Shown piece by piece: positions 1 to 11,137 of a DNA stretch of 44,195 bases. The position numbers and the translations under genes are program-made. How positions within the stretch are numbered: the first letter of the stretch is position 1; each line of letters begins with the position of its first letter. The notes beneath the pieces are model-generated. The model saw only the letters and a program-made list of their open reading frames with translations. It made no database searches and was not told the origin of the DNA. Source of the stretch: Ophiothrix spiculata (Eukaryota > Echinodermata > Ophiuroidea > Amphilepidida > Ophiotrichidae); the NCBI GenBank assembly GCA_000969725.1, contig JXSR01S018668.1; one strand, 5' to 3'.

Positions 1-1185
1 TTGTCTCTTTAGAGGTAAGGAATTATAGAACTCCTCAAATATCTCCTTAGGCATCAGGATCTTGTTCCCTGGATTGTTTGGATCTTCAACTGACATGTAT
101 TCAGAATTCCTATCATCATCCTTATATAGCGGTCTGCGATCAAAACATGTTGGTTCGGGTCGTGCTTGAAGTGACACATACACTGGTTCACTTCCGTCGC
201 AGTTTCTTATTTTTCCCCGCTGAGCATTTTTTACTTCATTTGATTTGGTTTTATATTTGCAACACATGATAATCGTAGTTGTTAAAAACACAAGGCATAA
301 AATAGTAGCACCAATCGTAGCCATCGTTAAATACAGTATAGTGTATTTATCATCCTTGCAATTGCGGCTACACGGGTATGGGGTTATCAATAAATGATTA
401 TCAGTGTCTTGAGTTGGTATTATTGGTTTCAAAGCATGTGTACTTATTGGGTTATCTTTTTCTATGACTGTTATTGGCCCAATATTACATGATCGAAGAA
501 CGTCTGGAAATCCTTGGCTTGTCATTTCACAAATAAATACAGATTTATCTAATTGCTTAGAAGTCATAAGATTAACTTCCGATGTAACAGTATCATCTGT
601 ATTTGTTTCACGCGAACTGATGCTTTCTTGGTTCAAACTATTTATCCATCGCAGATTTACGGTTGGTGATCCTTTTGCAGATATGCAAGTAAGTCTCAGC
701 GGTGTGTTTTCTTTAATTGTCGACGTAATCGCTGGGACACTCTCACAATGGGGATATATATTATTTGGTAGAAAATTCACATATGCAGTAACAGAATCCT
801 CACCAATTTTGACGAAATCCCAGTCAGATGGGGTATATACTCTGCACAGATATTCACCTTCATCTACCTTGCTTACATCAAGAATAGTCATGAAATAAAT
901 CATTGTTTTACTTGGCATTGACTTTATTGATACAAAATACCGTTGTCCCAATACATGTGATACATAGTTAACATCTGTCGTTAGTTCTTCTATCTGATCA
1001 TTCACAACACGAAACATCTTGATTTTATGTTGTGTTTCATAATCCTGTATTTCACATTGTATCGGTAAAATACCTCCGACAGTGATAGGCTGGATAGGAA
1101 TAGTGACTTTCACTGAGGTTGCTCCTATTTGGCCACATAATGAATAAACCGTAATCAATATACGAAGCACTCCGTTTGCCGCCAT
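1..1185 (-). CDS. P1: tandem Ig-domain receptor, subfamily A (3' end off window)
   Basis: Reading the minus strand from the ATG at 1185 gives 395 open codons that run off the left edge, so only about the last 11 residues are missing. The start has a good context (AAG before ATG, G after) and no in-frame upstream ATG. A signal peptide of about 21 residues is followed by a V-like Ig domain (first Cys about residue 44, second in the DEGEYLC motif), a second Ig domain with C, W and C, a stalk with PYPCSRNC, a membrane helix ending MCCKYK, and a tail with YVSL, CFDRRPLY, SEYMSV and FYNSL. The aromatic residue of YFDRR is Cys here, as in P2. It is closest to P2. By family resemblance it is a cell-surface receptor with ITIM-like signalling (SxYxxV). 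The ligand is unknown. Other possible roles are adhesion or allorecognition. Confidence 0.88.
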   Translation of the reverse strand, partial: MAANGVLRILITVYSLCGQIGATSVKVTIPIQPITVGGILPIQCEIQDYETQHKIKMFRVVNDQIEELTTDVNYVSHVLGQRYFVSIKSMPSKTMIYFMTILDVSKVDEGEYLCRVYTPSDWDFVKIGEDSVTAYVNFLPNNIYPHCESVPAITSTIKENTPLRLTCISAKGSPTVNLRWINSLNQESISSRETNTDDTVTSEVNLMTSKQLDKSVFICEMTSQGFPDVLRSCNIGPITVIEKDNPISTHALKPIIPTQDTDNHLLITPYPCSRNCKDDKYTILYLTMATIGATILCLVFLTTTIIMCCKYKTKSNEVKNAQRGKIRNCDGSEPVYVSLQARPEPTCFDRRPLYKDDDRNSEYMSVEDPNNPGNKILMPKEIFEEFYNSLPLKRQ

Positions 1186-1221
1186 CTTTGTGTGTACCAC
1201 TATAAAATATACGACCTTACA

Positions 1222-1601
1222 CCACGCCCAAATTCATAATTAAGGAAGATGTTATACGCATCAATTGTAAACCCGGGTTGTAAACGCTCACAAAAATATC
1301 ATAAGATACAACCATTCACTCGCTTCTCAGCTTGAACTTCATAGATGCATGATTTATTGACTACAATATGACATAACAACATGATAAGCAAACATAAACA
1401 TTACCATTTATTACAAATTATGATACAAATGAATTTTAAATCTAGTATCACTGTCACATAATAATACTTATTAAACCAACATCCTACACCTACGACAGAC
1501 GCATCGTGATTTCGATATACAATTCATTAATATGTAGTTCTTTGATATTGATGTAATGAATATTTAAATGAAAACAGAATGATGGTAGTCTTAATTCTCG
1601 G
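1222..1601 (-). promoter_or_regulatory. P1 promoter module
   Basis: The KLF/SP-type box CCACGCCC (plus-strand reading) is at 1222-1229, 37 bases upstream of the ATG, next to an AATTATGAATT-like stretch shared with P2. The distal block GGTAGTCTTAATTCTCGG is at 1584-1601 and recurs at the same distance upstream of P3. Function is inferred from conservation across paralogues. Confidence 0.55.
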
Positions 1602-2605
1602 ATGTTAATTTCCTATATACTATATAGTAGCATTACATCTAATATTACACATATCATTTAATTTACATTTTGAATGGTACGGATTACTATTACTTATTCA
1701 AAAAGCCATGATTCTGAAGAAACGTGAAGAGGCGATTTTCTTTGTATCCTTAAAGTTTGAAGTATATATAATAATTTTAAACGGGAAATTCAATAAACTT
1801 CGGCTGATATCATGCGGGCATATAAAAATCGACAACGTTTTCTCTTTAATACATTGTTAAGTTTTAGCCATACATATTTACAACAGTGTCAAATTTTTGT
1901 GATGTCTTAAAAATCATTTGATTTCTAGTTTCCTTCAACTAGACACAAATATACGGAAATAATGAACATGAAGGCCATATAAAGACAACTACTATTTTCA
2001 TATTAATAAATCCGTTTTTTGATGCTTACAATTTATGTAAGTATTGTGAACAAGTGTATCCTACAGAAAGTGGTTACAGAAAATCAAATCAATTGCCGTA
2101 TCTTACACAAATCCGTAACCGTAGAAAAAATTAAAAGCATGATTCAAATTGTTAGAGATGGTTACAAATTGACATTCAACACAATTAATAGTGAAAGTCA
2201 TAATGATCAAAAAGTATACAAATTAGGTCGGGTTTTTTGTTGTTGTTTTGTTTTGTTTTTTCATAATTTCAAAGACGAAAAAATTATATGTCATCACAAG
2301 TTTTTAAGTATTAATGGCTACTATATTTTTCTTTCTTGCAAAATTGATTTGTTTTACTAAAGAAGGCATAACTTCTCTTAGGAATTACCGATTACCTTTA
2401 TTCTTTTGCTAAAATAAACAGAAGAGTCTGTACATTTCCAGTGCTTAACAATTGTTTTAAATATAAGTAGTTCTTTTTGTTATACAGTTTTGAATCTCGG
2501 TCAACTTCATTTTGACTCGCGCTGTATAATATTAAACTTGCGGATTGAAACGAAGTGTCAAGAAATACAAAATATGAAAGAACAGACTCCAGAACAGCGT
2601 TCGAC
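1602..2605. other. AT-rich spacer, nothing recognised
   Basis: This stretch is AT-rich with scattered stops in all frames. Short open frames on either strand show no recognisable domain. I see no repeat shared with other spacers apart from general AT-rich texture. Confidence 0.5.
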
Positions 2606-2700
2606 ATATGTGATGGCTCACCCCGAAAGGGGGTACTTTGCAGATGATATCAATTTTGATTTTATCATTTCTTCTGTTACAGCATTTTCAAAGTGGCAGC
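2606..2700. repeat. Fragment of terminal-inverted-repeat element
   Basis: The segment starting TATGTGATGGCTCACCCC matches the reverse complement of 6880-6974, the right end of the element at 6437-6974, through GCAGATGA, ATCAATTT and TCATTTC. Only one end is visible here, so it is a truncated copy or a solo terminus. Confidence 0.6.
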
Positions 2701-2739
2701 CAGATCTCTAGTTTGTGTCAAACTTTCATTTATCGTAAA

Positions 2740-3095
2740 AAACAATCGCGCCAAATATTTGAAATCGGCTTTCCCAAAGGAATTTTTCAATGAAATTTGG
2801 CCCATAATAGCAGACTATATTACAAATAAAATGCTGAAATAAAAATTTTAAAAAAGTTGTTTCGTTTCGTTTTTAGGGATAAAACAGAAATTTGAACTGC
2901 GCCATCATTTTACCAGTTTATTCTAATTATCTCAAAACCGACGCGACCGATTTGATTTTTGGTACCATACATACGCAACCTCTATCTTGACAATTACATA
3001 AAACAGCTTTATTGGGTTATGTTGCGTTTTCACGAGAAAAACCAAATCCAGGGTCCATATGCCCCCATTATGCACTTAAGTGGTAAAACTATCAA
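2740..3095. repeat. Dispersed repeat, copy 1
   Basis: About 260 bases from 2830 align in the same orientation with 27990-28250. Shared blocks include AAAAAGTTGTTT, GCGCCATCATTTTACC, ATCTTGACAATTA and TGTTGCGTTTTC. The right end reads as TTTTACCACTTAAGTGCATAA on the reverse strand, and a similar ACTTTAAGTGCATAAAGG lies at the left end of the second copy, which suggests terminal inverted repeats of a non-autonomous transposon. Confidence 0.6.
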
Positions 3096-3498
3096 CCTTT
3101 TTAACCATTGTTTACTAGCATTTTGAAATCTTAAGCCTCACATTAAACTGCTGAATATGTATTATAGCAGGTTTAAGTTCTTCAAACCGTTTCTTTTTAC
3201 AAATGCAAAGAACCGGGGAATACTTTATGTTTAAAACATATAAGCATAACCATGCCTTAACAACAAACAACGTTATGTTGGGTATATAGACACATTGGTA
3301 TCTAATTCATTGGCATCGAATTCATCATCCATCACACGTCGTCTGTGATCAGATTATTTCTGCAGTACAGTACATTTAACTTTAATTGATTGATTTTCTG
3401 GCTACCTTGCATTCTGTTAAATACTTACGCTATTCCTATATTAATTTATGCAATTTATACTTTTGTAAAATAACTTGAATGTGTGTTAAATTGTTTGA
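3096..3498. other. 3' spacer of P2, nothing recognised
   Basis: This is AT-rich sequence immediately downstream of the P2 stop. No canonical AATAAA was found close to the stop on the minus strand, and no repeat or gene remnant was recognised. Confidence 0.4.
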
Positions 3499-4740
3499 TT
3501 AAACACCAACAACACTCATGTTTTGATTGGAACATTTCCTCTTCAAAGGTAACGAATTGTTAAACTCTTCAAATACTTCCTTGGGCATAAGGATCTTATT
3601 TCCTGGATTATTTGGATCCTCAACTGACATATACACTGAGCTCCTGTCATCATCCTTGTACAATGGTCTTCGATCAAAGCATACTGGTTCAGATCGTGTT
3701 TGGAGCGACACATACACCGGTTCACTTCCGTCACATTTTCTAACTTTTCCCCGTTGTGCATTTTTTACTTCATTAGATTTAGTCTGATATTTGCAACACA
3801 TAGCGATCGTAGTTATCAAAAATACAAGACATAAAATAGAAGCACCAATTGAAGCCATAGTCAGATACAATATAGTGTATTTATCATCTGTACATTTGGT
3901 ACTACATGGATACGGAGTCATCAATAAATGATCTTCAGTGGCTTGAGTTGGTATTATTGGTTTCAGAACATGCGTGTTTGTTGGTTTGTCTTTCTCTATG
4001 ACTGTTATTGGCCCAATAGCACATGATCTTAGAGCTTCCGGAAATCCTTGGCTTGTCATTTCACAAATAAATACAGAGCTATCCAACTGCTTAGAAGTCA
4101 TAAGATTAACTACCGATGTAACAGTATCGTGTGTAGTTGTTTCACGCGACCTGATGCTTTCTTGATTCAAACTGTTTATCCACCGCAATTTTACGGTTGG
4201 TGATCCTTTTGCAGATATGCACGTTAGTCTTAGCGGTATATTTTCATTCATGTTGGCTGTAAGTGCTTGGACACTCTCACAGTGTGGATATATATCACTT
4301 GGTAAGGAATAGATATATGCATTAACAGAATCTTCACCGATTTTTATAAAATCTCTATCGGATTGGGTAAATACTCTGCACAAATATTCACCTTCATCGA
4401 CATTACTTGCATCAAGAATAGTTAAGAAATATACCATTGTTTTTCCTGGCATTGATCTCATGGATACAAAATACCGTTGTCCCAAAACATCTGACAAATA
4501 GCGTGTATCGCTTGTTAGTTCCTCCATTCTGCCATTAACAAGCCGGAATATCTTGATTTTATGATAATTTTCGTAATCCTGTATTTCACATTGTATCTGT
4601 AAAACACCTCCAACTGTGACCGGTTCTACAAGAATGGTGGCTTTTACGGTAATAGCTTCTATTTGTTTAAACAATGAAATAACTGTAAACAGCGTAAGCA
4701 TACTAAACACTCCGATTGCCGCCATCTTTGTGCGTAACAT
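3499..4740 (-). CDS. P2: tandem Ig-domain receptor, subfamily A
   Basis: This is a single open frame of 413 codons. The Met at residue 6 (base 4725) aligns with the starts of all paralogues and has the AAG-ATG-G context, so it is the likelier initiator; the frame extends to an upstream ATG. Layout: signal peptide to about residue 29; Ig domain 1 with C51 and C121 (DEGEYLC); extra C154; Ig domain 2 with C174, W187 and C226; extra C240; stalk C279-C283; membrane helix about 289-314 followed by CC; tail with Y343 (YVSL), C354 in place of Tyr in the YFDRR motif, Y361, and Y370 (SVYMSV, ITIM consensus). The FYNSL tyrosine is replaced by Asn (FNNSL), so one conserved phospho-site is lost. Nearest relative is P1. 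Confidence 0.92.
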   Translation of the reverse strand: MLRTKMAAIGVFSMLTLFTVISLFKQIEAITVKATILVEPVTVGGVLQIQCEIQDYENYHKIKIFRLVNGRMEELTSDTRYLSDVLGQRYFVSMRSMPGKTMVYFLTILDASNVDEGEYLCRVFTQSDRDFIKIGEDSVNAYIYSLPSDIYPHCESVQALTANMNENIPLRLTCISAKGSPTVKLRWINSLNQESIRSRETTTHDTVTSVVNLMTSKQLDSSVFICEMTSQGFPEALRSCAIGPITVIEKDKPTNTHVLKPIIPTQATEDHLLMTPYPCSTKCTDDKYTILYLTMASIGASILCLVFLITTIAMCCKYQTKSNEVKNAQRGKVRKCDGSEPVYVSLQTRSEPVCFDRRPLYKDDDRSSVYMSVEDPNNPGNKILMPKEVFEEFNNSLPLKRKCSNQNMSVVGV

Positions 4741-4755
4741 TATAAAACACTATCA

Positions 4756-5107
4756 CCACGCCCGAATTCATAATTAATTACTGTGCAGGTAACGTTTTTA
4801 AGAATTATGAGTATGTATTTAAAACAAAATTCACCTATTCAGCTGTCGTTATATATTCAGATTAACACCAGATTGTTTTAAATAATTTTTAACAGATATT
4901 GTTTTTAACGCATGATTTGAACATGAGTTTGATGTCACATGTTCCTTCGAATCACATTTTAATGTCTAGTAACACTGGAACATTGTGTACATATCCTCCA
5001 ACGTCCTAATACTAAGAGACAGACGCAATAATTAAATATAGTTCATTAATATGTATTTCATCGTTGATCATGAATATTCACAAGTTATAAATAGTCTTGA
5101 TTCTCGG
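4756..5107 (-). promoter_or_regulatory. P2 promoter module
   Basis: CCACGCCC is at 4756-4763, 31 bases before the conserved ATG. The distal block ATAGTCTTGATTCTCGG is at 5091-5107, matching the same block upstream of P1 and P3. An in-frame upstream ATG (4740) lies between the box and the conserved start. Confidence 0.55.
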
Positions 5108-5366
5108 ACAATAATTTTCAAGCATCTTTTCTTTTTAATATTGCGGATAATCGTAGAATCTAAATCTACTTTTAAATGGATGGCATTACATTAACCATTT
5201 AAAATTTGATGAATAATAATTTAATATCTTTAAAATAAGAATGTATAACAAGGGTTTGAACGTGACTTAAAAAGCGCAAAATGATAACAGACTCTGGCTC
5301 TACTGATAAACACATAATGAACTGTAAAGCTCCTTGATTACTTTTTTTCTCCTACATTAATTGGGT

Positions 5367-6220
5367 CCTCATATATACACGGTTGCTCATATATATAGTT
5401 GGAATTAAATATTTTTTATCACCTGTTTATGTAAAGGTTAATTTATAAGGAAGAAATCTGGAAAGTTATGTTGCTTTTGGTCAGATTTGATAGGTAATCT
5501 TGTTGGGTGTTAAATGGAATCCCGAATGTGATCAATTTTCTCATGTACTAGTAAGGGGGTAACAACACAAATGGGTCAAAAACGTGATTTTTAGGTTAAA
5601 TTTGATTTGACCCGCCTTGCTCAAGGTCACTCCAATACTCATGTTGTATGGTCATATGGAATGTTTATCTGTATATGAGTGATAAGCAGGTGATTGAATG
5701 TCTTGATCACGCTTGACTGCACCAACTGATCCTTCAACACCCCTCAATTTACAAAAAGGGGTTGTGGTGAACGTGGAATGGTCCCTGGCGGTATGTGACA
5801 TCTTAAAAGATTTTAAGAGGTTTTCAAGGTTTCCATGTACCGTCAGAAACCACTCCACATCCATATCCCTGTTTGTGTAAACTGTGTGGCGTTGAATGAT
5901 CTTTTTGTGCTTTGCTTCCAAGCATTCTCTTCTCGCAGTCAAGCATGGCCAAGACATTCAATTATCTGAGCAAGGCGGGGTCAAATCAAATTTGACCTAA
6001 AAATCACGTTTTTAACCCATTTGTGTTGTTACCCCCTTACTAGTACATGAGAAAAATGATCACATTCAGAGTTCAATTACACACCCAACAAGATTACCTA
6101 TCAAATCTGACCCAAAGGGACATAAGTTTCCTTATTTTCCTTATAAATTGATATTTACATAAAAAACTGGTAAAAATATTTTTATTCCAACTATATGAGC
6201 AATCGTGTATGCTCATATAA
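5367..6220. mobile_element. Foldback element with ~255-base inverted arms
   Basis: The left arm (5367-5623) and right arm (5967-6220) are inverted copies. Matching blocks, left versus reverse complement of right, include GGTTGCTCATATA, AGTTGGAAT, GGTAATCTTGTTGGGTGT, CATGTACTAGTAAGGGGGTA and CGCCTTGCTCA. The 343-base centre holds a minus-strand frame (5652-5957, 101 codons) that I do not recognise; it may be chance or a transposase remnant. The long arms identify a foldback-type non-autonomous DNA transposon. I could not fix its target-site duplication. Confidence 0.75.
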
Positions 6221-6436
6221 TTCATAGCTAGTAAATTGTGTTTTAAAATTGTTTCAATGCAATTAACTGACTAACAACTAGATAGAATCAAAAACATACA
6301 TTACAGTTTTCATTCCTTTAGAATATCTTCACAGATGTCATGCGATAAGAGATGAGCTTTGGATAATCGCAAATGCTGAATTAAACTGGCACGTAGAACA
6401 CTGAACTTGTATTTGAATCCGTATATAATTGTATAG

Positions 6437-6974
6437 TATGTGATGACTCACCCCGAAAAGGTGGACTTGGCGTCAGAACACTTTTCGAGAACCTGGTGAA
6501 AATAGGCAGCAAAAAATAAAGAAAATAATTAGAACTTCCAGCAGATTTTCTGTTGTAAAATTTGATTGCCTTGATCAATTTCAACAAGTAAGGGACAAAA
6601 ACACTTTTTAGGGGGGCCTGATGCCAAAAGTGGCCTTAAAGTTTTTCACCCCCATAAAGGGGGGCCTTGCAAAAAATTACCACAAATTTTCCGGTAAAAA
6701 TTGAGTTTACATGCTTTTCTATGGGGTTGACAACTAATTTTTGTCGCAAAAAGGGGGGGCCCTTAAAATTGTTGAGGTCGAAAAGGGGGCCCCGAAAATT
6801 TTTCGCGATAATTTTGTTTTCGCATCACTCCCCCCCCCCCCTACAAGTGTTTGTGAACGGTCCCTAACGTGTCATTTTAAAACTTTAAAATGCTAGAACA
6901 GATGAAATGACAAAATTTAAATTGATGTCATCTGCAAATCTCCCCCCCCCCCTTTCGGGGTGATCCATCACATA
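6437..6974. mobile_element. Non-autonomous transposon with TATGTGATG termini
   Basis: The left end TATGTGATGACTCACCCCG faces the right end, whose reverse complement is TATGTGATGGATCACCCCG. This gives terminal inverted repeats of about 22 bases around 538 bases. The interior holds poly-G and poly-C runs and alternating GGGGGGCC/AAATTTT stretches and has no convincing gene. The right end lies about 30 bases downstream of the P3 stop codon, so P3 transcripts probably end close to or inside it. A related fragment is at 2606-2700. Confidence 0.65.
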
Positions 6975-7004
6975 TAAAGGTGGCAATTTTAATGCATACA
7001 AAAA

Positions 7005-8246
7005 CTAAACACCTACAACACTCATATTCTGATCACCATGTTTCTTCTTTAAAGACAAAGAATTATAGAACTCCTCAAATACTTCCTTGGGCATCAGAAT
7101 CTTATTCTCTGGATTGTTAGGGTCCTCAACTGACATGTACCCTAATTTTCTATCTGCTTCTTTATAAATTGGTCTCCTGTCAAAATATGCTGGGTCCGGA
7201 CGAGCCTTGAGGGACACATAAACAGGATCACTTCCATCACAAGTCGTAACATTCCGACTTTGATGATTAGTTATTTCATTCGATTTGTTTTGATATTTGC
7301 AACACATAATAATCGTGGTTATCAAAAATATCAGACACAAAATAGTCGCGCAAATAGTCGCCATGGTTAAATACGCGATAATGTATTCATCATTTGGACA
7401 TTCATTGATGCAAGAAGGCGTTGTTATCAATATCGGGGTGTCTGCACCTTGGGTTGGCATTATCGGTTTCTGAATTTCAGTGCTTATTTCATTAATTGGT
7501 TTCTCGATTGTTAAAGGTCCGATCTGACACGTTCTCTGAACGTCTGGGAATCCTTCACTGGTCATTTTACAAATAAAAACAGATCCTTCTAATAATAAAG
7601 ACGTCATTAGATTAATTTCTGATGTAACCGTATCATCGATAGTTATCTGACGTGAGTTTATGCTTTCTTGATTCAAACTATTAATCCATTGTAGATTTAC
7701 AGACGGTGAACCAAAAGAAGATATACACTTTAAATTAACAGGAACATGAAGCTGCATATTTCTTGTTATTGATGGAGTACTGGTACACTGTGGGTATACA
7801 TCATTCGGAAGGAAATATACGAAGACATCAACTGAGCCCTCCGCAATTTTAGTATAATCTCCTCCAGCTAAAGTGTAGACTTTACAAAGATATTCTCCCT
7901 CATCAAGAACAGACGCATCCTTGATGGTCACAAAATAAATCATCTTTCTGTTAGCCAGTTGCTTTTTTGTAACGAAATATCTCTGTCCTAACACGTCTGA
8001 CATGTATCTGGCATCGCTTGTTAATTCCTCAGTTTGATCATTAACAACACGGAACATCTTGATTTTATGGTGATTTTCGTAATCCTGTATTTCACATTGT
8101 ATCGGTAATATACCACCAACAGTTACGGGCTGTACAGGAATGGTTACTTTCACTGTAGTCGCCTCAATTTCATTTAATCTTGAAGCAAATAATAACAGTA
8201 TACAAAGCACTCTAATAGCCGCCATTTTTCTTTGAATGCCATACAA
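7005..8246 (-). CDS. P3: tandem Ig-domain receptor, subfamily A
   Basis: This is a single open frame of 413 codons. The conserved initiator is Met 8 (base 8225). Layout: signal peptide to about residue 29; Ig domain 1 C51-C121; C154; Ig domain 2 C174, W187, C226; C240; stalk C279-C283 with a CINEC motif; membrane helix about 289-314 then CC; tail tyrosines Y343 (YVSL), Y354, Y361, Y370 (LGYMSV, fits the ITIM consensus with Leu at -2) and Y394 (YNSL); C-terminus VVGV. P3 and P4 share NNPENK where all others have NNPGNK, and share stalk text IQKPI.PTQGAD, so they are sister copies. The role is inferred to be a surface receptor with an inhibitory-type tail. Confidence 0.92.
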   Translation of the reverse strand: MYGIQRKMAAIRVLCILLLFASRLNEIEATTVKVTIPVQPVTVGGILPIQCEIQDYENHHKIKMFRVVNDQTEELTSDARYMSDVLGQRYFVTKKQLANRKMIYFVTIKDASVLDEGEYLCKVYTLAGGDYTKIAEGSVDVFVYFLPNDVYPQCTSTPSITRNMQLHVPVNLKCISSFGSPSVNLQWINSLNQESINSRQITIDDTVTSEINLMTSLLLEGSVFICKMTSEGFPDVQRTCQIGPLTIEKPINEISTEIQKPIMPTQGADTPILITTPSCINECPNDEYIIAYLTMATICATILCLIFLITTIIMCCKYQNKSNEITNHQSRNVTTCDGSDPVYVSLKARPDPAYFDRRPIYKEADRKLGYMSVEDPNNPENKILMPKEVFEEFYNSLSLKKKHGDQNMSVVGV

Positions 8247-8255
8247 GAAATTTAA

Positions 8256-8653
8256 CCACGCCTGAATGTATAATTAATCGTCGTAGATGGCACGTTTATT
8301 TCAAAAGCACTGAGTTTGAATTAAGGTGATATAAGAATATTCAATAATGTACTCTTTTCTAATCATATGATGTACACAATTTAATATTTATACAGCTGAT
8401 TGACAAAATGGAACTGATGGATGGTATTAGATACTAGAGATCGATCGTCATATTTTCTCTACTTCCAATTGCCAGATTGAATTCTAGCAACACTTTTACA
8501 AAATGATGCATTAACACCATCAACCTAGTAAAAAAGAAACACGTACGAGTGCATCACGTTAATATTTGATTGCAATCCATGAATAAATTAACTCGTAGTT
8601 AATATGCATTAAACATGAATATTAAGTGGACTGGTGGTAGTCTTAATTCTCGG
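8256..8653 (-). promoter_or_regulatory. P3 promoter module
   Basis: CCACGCCT is at 8256-8263, 31 bases upstream of the conserved ATG. GGTAGTCTTAATTCTCGG is at 8636-8653, identical to the P1 distal block. A short TATATATATA run lies just beyond it. Confidence 0.55.
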
Positions 8654-9169
8654 CGCTAGATTTGTATCTATATATATATATACCAGTACATACCAATAAA
8701 AGAATAACAAATATGATATGTAGTATATTTGTTCACAAATATAACTATCAGTTACGATTTCAAGATAATGTTTTTCTACTTTTCAAATGTATACAGCAAT
8801 TAATTGCAAGTTTAAACGTTGATCTATATCTGTTCATTAATATACATTATTTTGTGGTCTTGCTATACCCGATCTTGTGTTCACAGGGGATTCTATATGG
8901 GCGAATATAATCTTGATGCTAAACATTTAAAGAAGCCTGAAGGCCTATCAATATTTGAAGATAAAATCAGCTGACGTTTACATACACGATATAGTTTAAA
9001 CAAATAAGATATTTATTTCTTTTGATGTGCAAAATGTAATTATATAATAGAATAGAATGATATACGAATATATACGTAAATCAATAACGAGTACAAAAAA
9101 ACGTGTCGAGATGTGGCTATTTTCAGTATTTCAGTTTCAGTTTCAGACTTAAATCAAATATTGACATTC

Positions 9170-9795
9170 AAATGGCTCATTCCAGTGGAAACTGAACCTT
9201 TTTTTATTTCAAGCAAAAAATCAGCTTTTTAATTTGACCACATAAACATGTTTTTCAGTCATACATTTGTTACTTAGTACGTAAGAAATATTTTCCAATC
9301 AGAAATTGTAAAGTTTGTCTATCCGTGCATGAATGAGCACATGCTTTGTATCAAAAATGTCACGAACGTTACCAAAAAGTTACACCAAAATGTCACAAAC
9401 GTTACCAAACGTTACAACACAAAACAATGCATTAAAATTATTCCTGGCGATATAATGTTCTGTAATTTTTATGAAATATTTGTAAATATGTTTCCCATAA
9501 TCGGTGTAAGGCGCAATAAAAAAAATCGTTGACACTTCTTGTACTTTGAAGTCATTCCGAGCAAAAAACCATTTCCGTGCGCGGTCACAAACGTTACCGA
9601 ACGTTACATGGACTTTACTCAGGATTTTGGCAATTGATTTAATTTTCAAACATCTACATGTCTTGACCCCACCAGTGAGCACCATTATCAACAACAAACT
9701 CGTTGATATAATGTTTTTGCTAGGTTCTGTGGCCATTTAAAAGTGAAATTTCTCAATTTTTCGGTCACAAACGTTACTTTGGAATGAGCCAAATA
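9170..9795. mobile_element. Probable non-autonomous transposon with iterated GTCACAAACGTTAC motifs
   Basis: Inverted termini GGCTCATTCCA (about 9174-9184) and TGGAATGAGCC (about 9780-9790) bound a segment with four same-direction copies of GTCAC(A/G)AACGTTAC near 9360, 9391, 9586 and 9762. Three of the copies are followed by a second (A)AGTTAC or ACGTTAC half. Iterated subterminal motifs between short inverted termini resemble transposase-binding arrays. The termini are short, so the boundaries are tentative. The open frames at 9329-9532 (+) and 9380-9736 (-) are made by these repeats and look non-genic. Confidence 0.5.
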
Positions 9796-10135
9796 CTCAT
9801 TATCATACATTGACATCAGAAGCTTTCTTGTCTTTTTCGTTGTTGTAATGTTACCATCATAGCTTAAAGCTTTGAACCCCGGTGTCTTGGATACTAATTT
9901 TAATTATTTTTAACTGAATTCTTCCATGTTCCTATTGTCAATGATAGATGTATATGCAGATTTTATTTCCAAAATAGCTCAAATCCATCTGAGAAGTTTC
10001 TGAGAAAATCATGAAAAAATTCTCTCTTGTCATGCACGAATCATTATTTTTACTGATTTTAATTTTCGAGATGGGTGACACCACTGATATAAACTTTATC
10101 ATTCATTTTATTGCAAAGCTTTATTTTCTCTCTGA

Positions 10136-10446
10136 AGTGAATTTATGCCCTTTTGGAAATGAATTGCGGAATTAATCACCCTGTTTTTGATAAAAATGGA
10201 TCAGTTTTGTGCCAACATGTAATATTGAAACGGTAGTTTCTTGGACGTGAAAATCTTAACTTCATTATTTATTTTCCATGTAAAGGTTTTTTTCACACTA
10301 GAGTGGATTTAGGCCCGTTTGGAAATAAAAAGACGTTCCGGAAACAAAATGTGGTTCCATGAAACTATATTCTATATTAATATTACACTTTGGCTCCATT
10401 GACTTGGTTTTGACAAAAAGCGGATTTAGGACCTTTTGGAAATAAG
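10136..10446. repeat. Three degenerate copies of a GGATTTAGGCCC..TTTGGAAAT motif
   Basis: The phrase G(G/A)ATTTA(G/T)G(C/A)CC(T/G)TTTGGAAAT occurs near 10138, 10304 and 10422, separated by roughly 166 and 118 bases. It is probably an old repeat belonging to the same transposon-rich spacer. The rest of 9796-11137 is AT-rich with no gene seen. Confidence 0.5.
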
Positions 10447-10862
10447 CTCTTCATTTATATGTTGATCATTGTTTTAAAAATTGATAACTACAAGATTGTA
10501 AATTCAACTAGCGTAATTCTTCTTCCAAGTAAAACAAACTATACCATATAAAAGTCAATAATGCTGACTTATAATAACAAGAGGCAATTATTTATGTTTT
10601 GAATTTTTAGATCAAAACATTAAGTGATTATGTTTGTAGAAATAAATTGTTTTGTTCTAAAATCTTTTATTTTGCATCTACCAAACCATTTTTGATAAAG
10701 ATATTGTGCTTGTGGGTGTGTTTACCATTTCTAAACTATAATGAAAACGACAAGTACGAGTTCTGAAATTGAAATTTTAGGAAAATAGAAACATGGTCAA
10801 CAGTTTGCTAGGGAAGGAACTTGATGGAAAATCATTTTCTAAAGAATAAATAATAAAGTTTT

Positions 10863-10898
10863 GTTCATTTGTTTGTTTGATTGTTTGTTTGTTTTGAT
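10863..10898. repeat. TTTG simple repeat
   Basis: An interrupted (TTTG)n tract. The same motif recurs at 16831-16853 and 39928-39947 in other spacers. Confidence 0.8.
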
Positions 10899-11137
10899 TC
10901 TATCAAACTTCTCCTTATTTCAAAGCAGTTTTTATGAATTTTCATATCCATGTAGAATCGTGGCTAATACATCCTTAGATGTCACCTCGCTTGAATATTC
11001 TTGTATTCATTATATTATGTTATATAGATCATTCCTATAATTGGCGTATTTCATGGGATGCATCGTGACTACTTTACATGCAGATAATTAGGGAATCATG
11101 TTTATAGTTCAATCTAAAGATATCAAATTAATGATAT

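Noticed and set aside
9329-9736. Overlapping frames on both strands in the 9.3-9.7 kb repeat.
   Set aside because: They are made of the iterated ACGTTAC motif, with NVTNVT-type translations, and no gene features.
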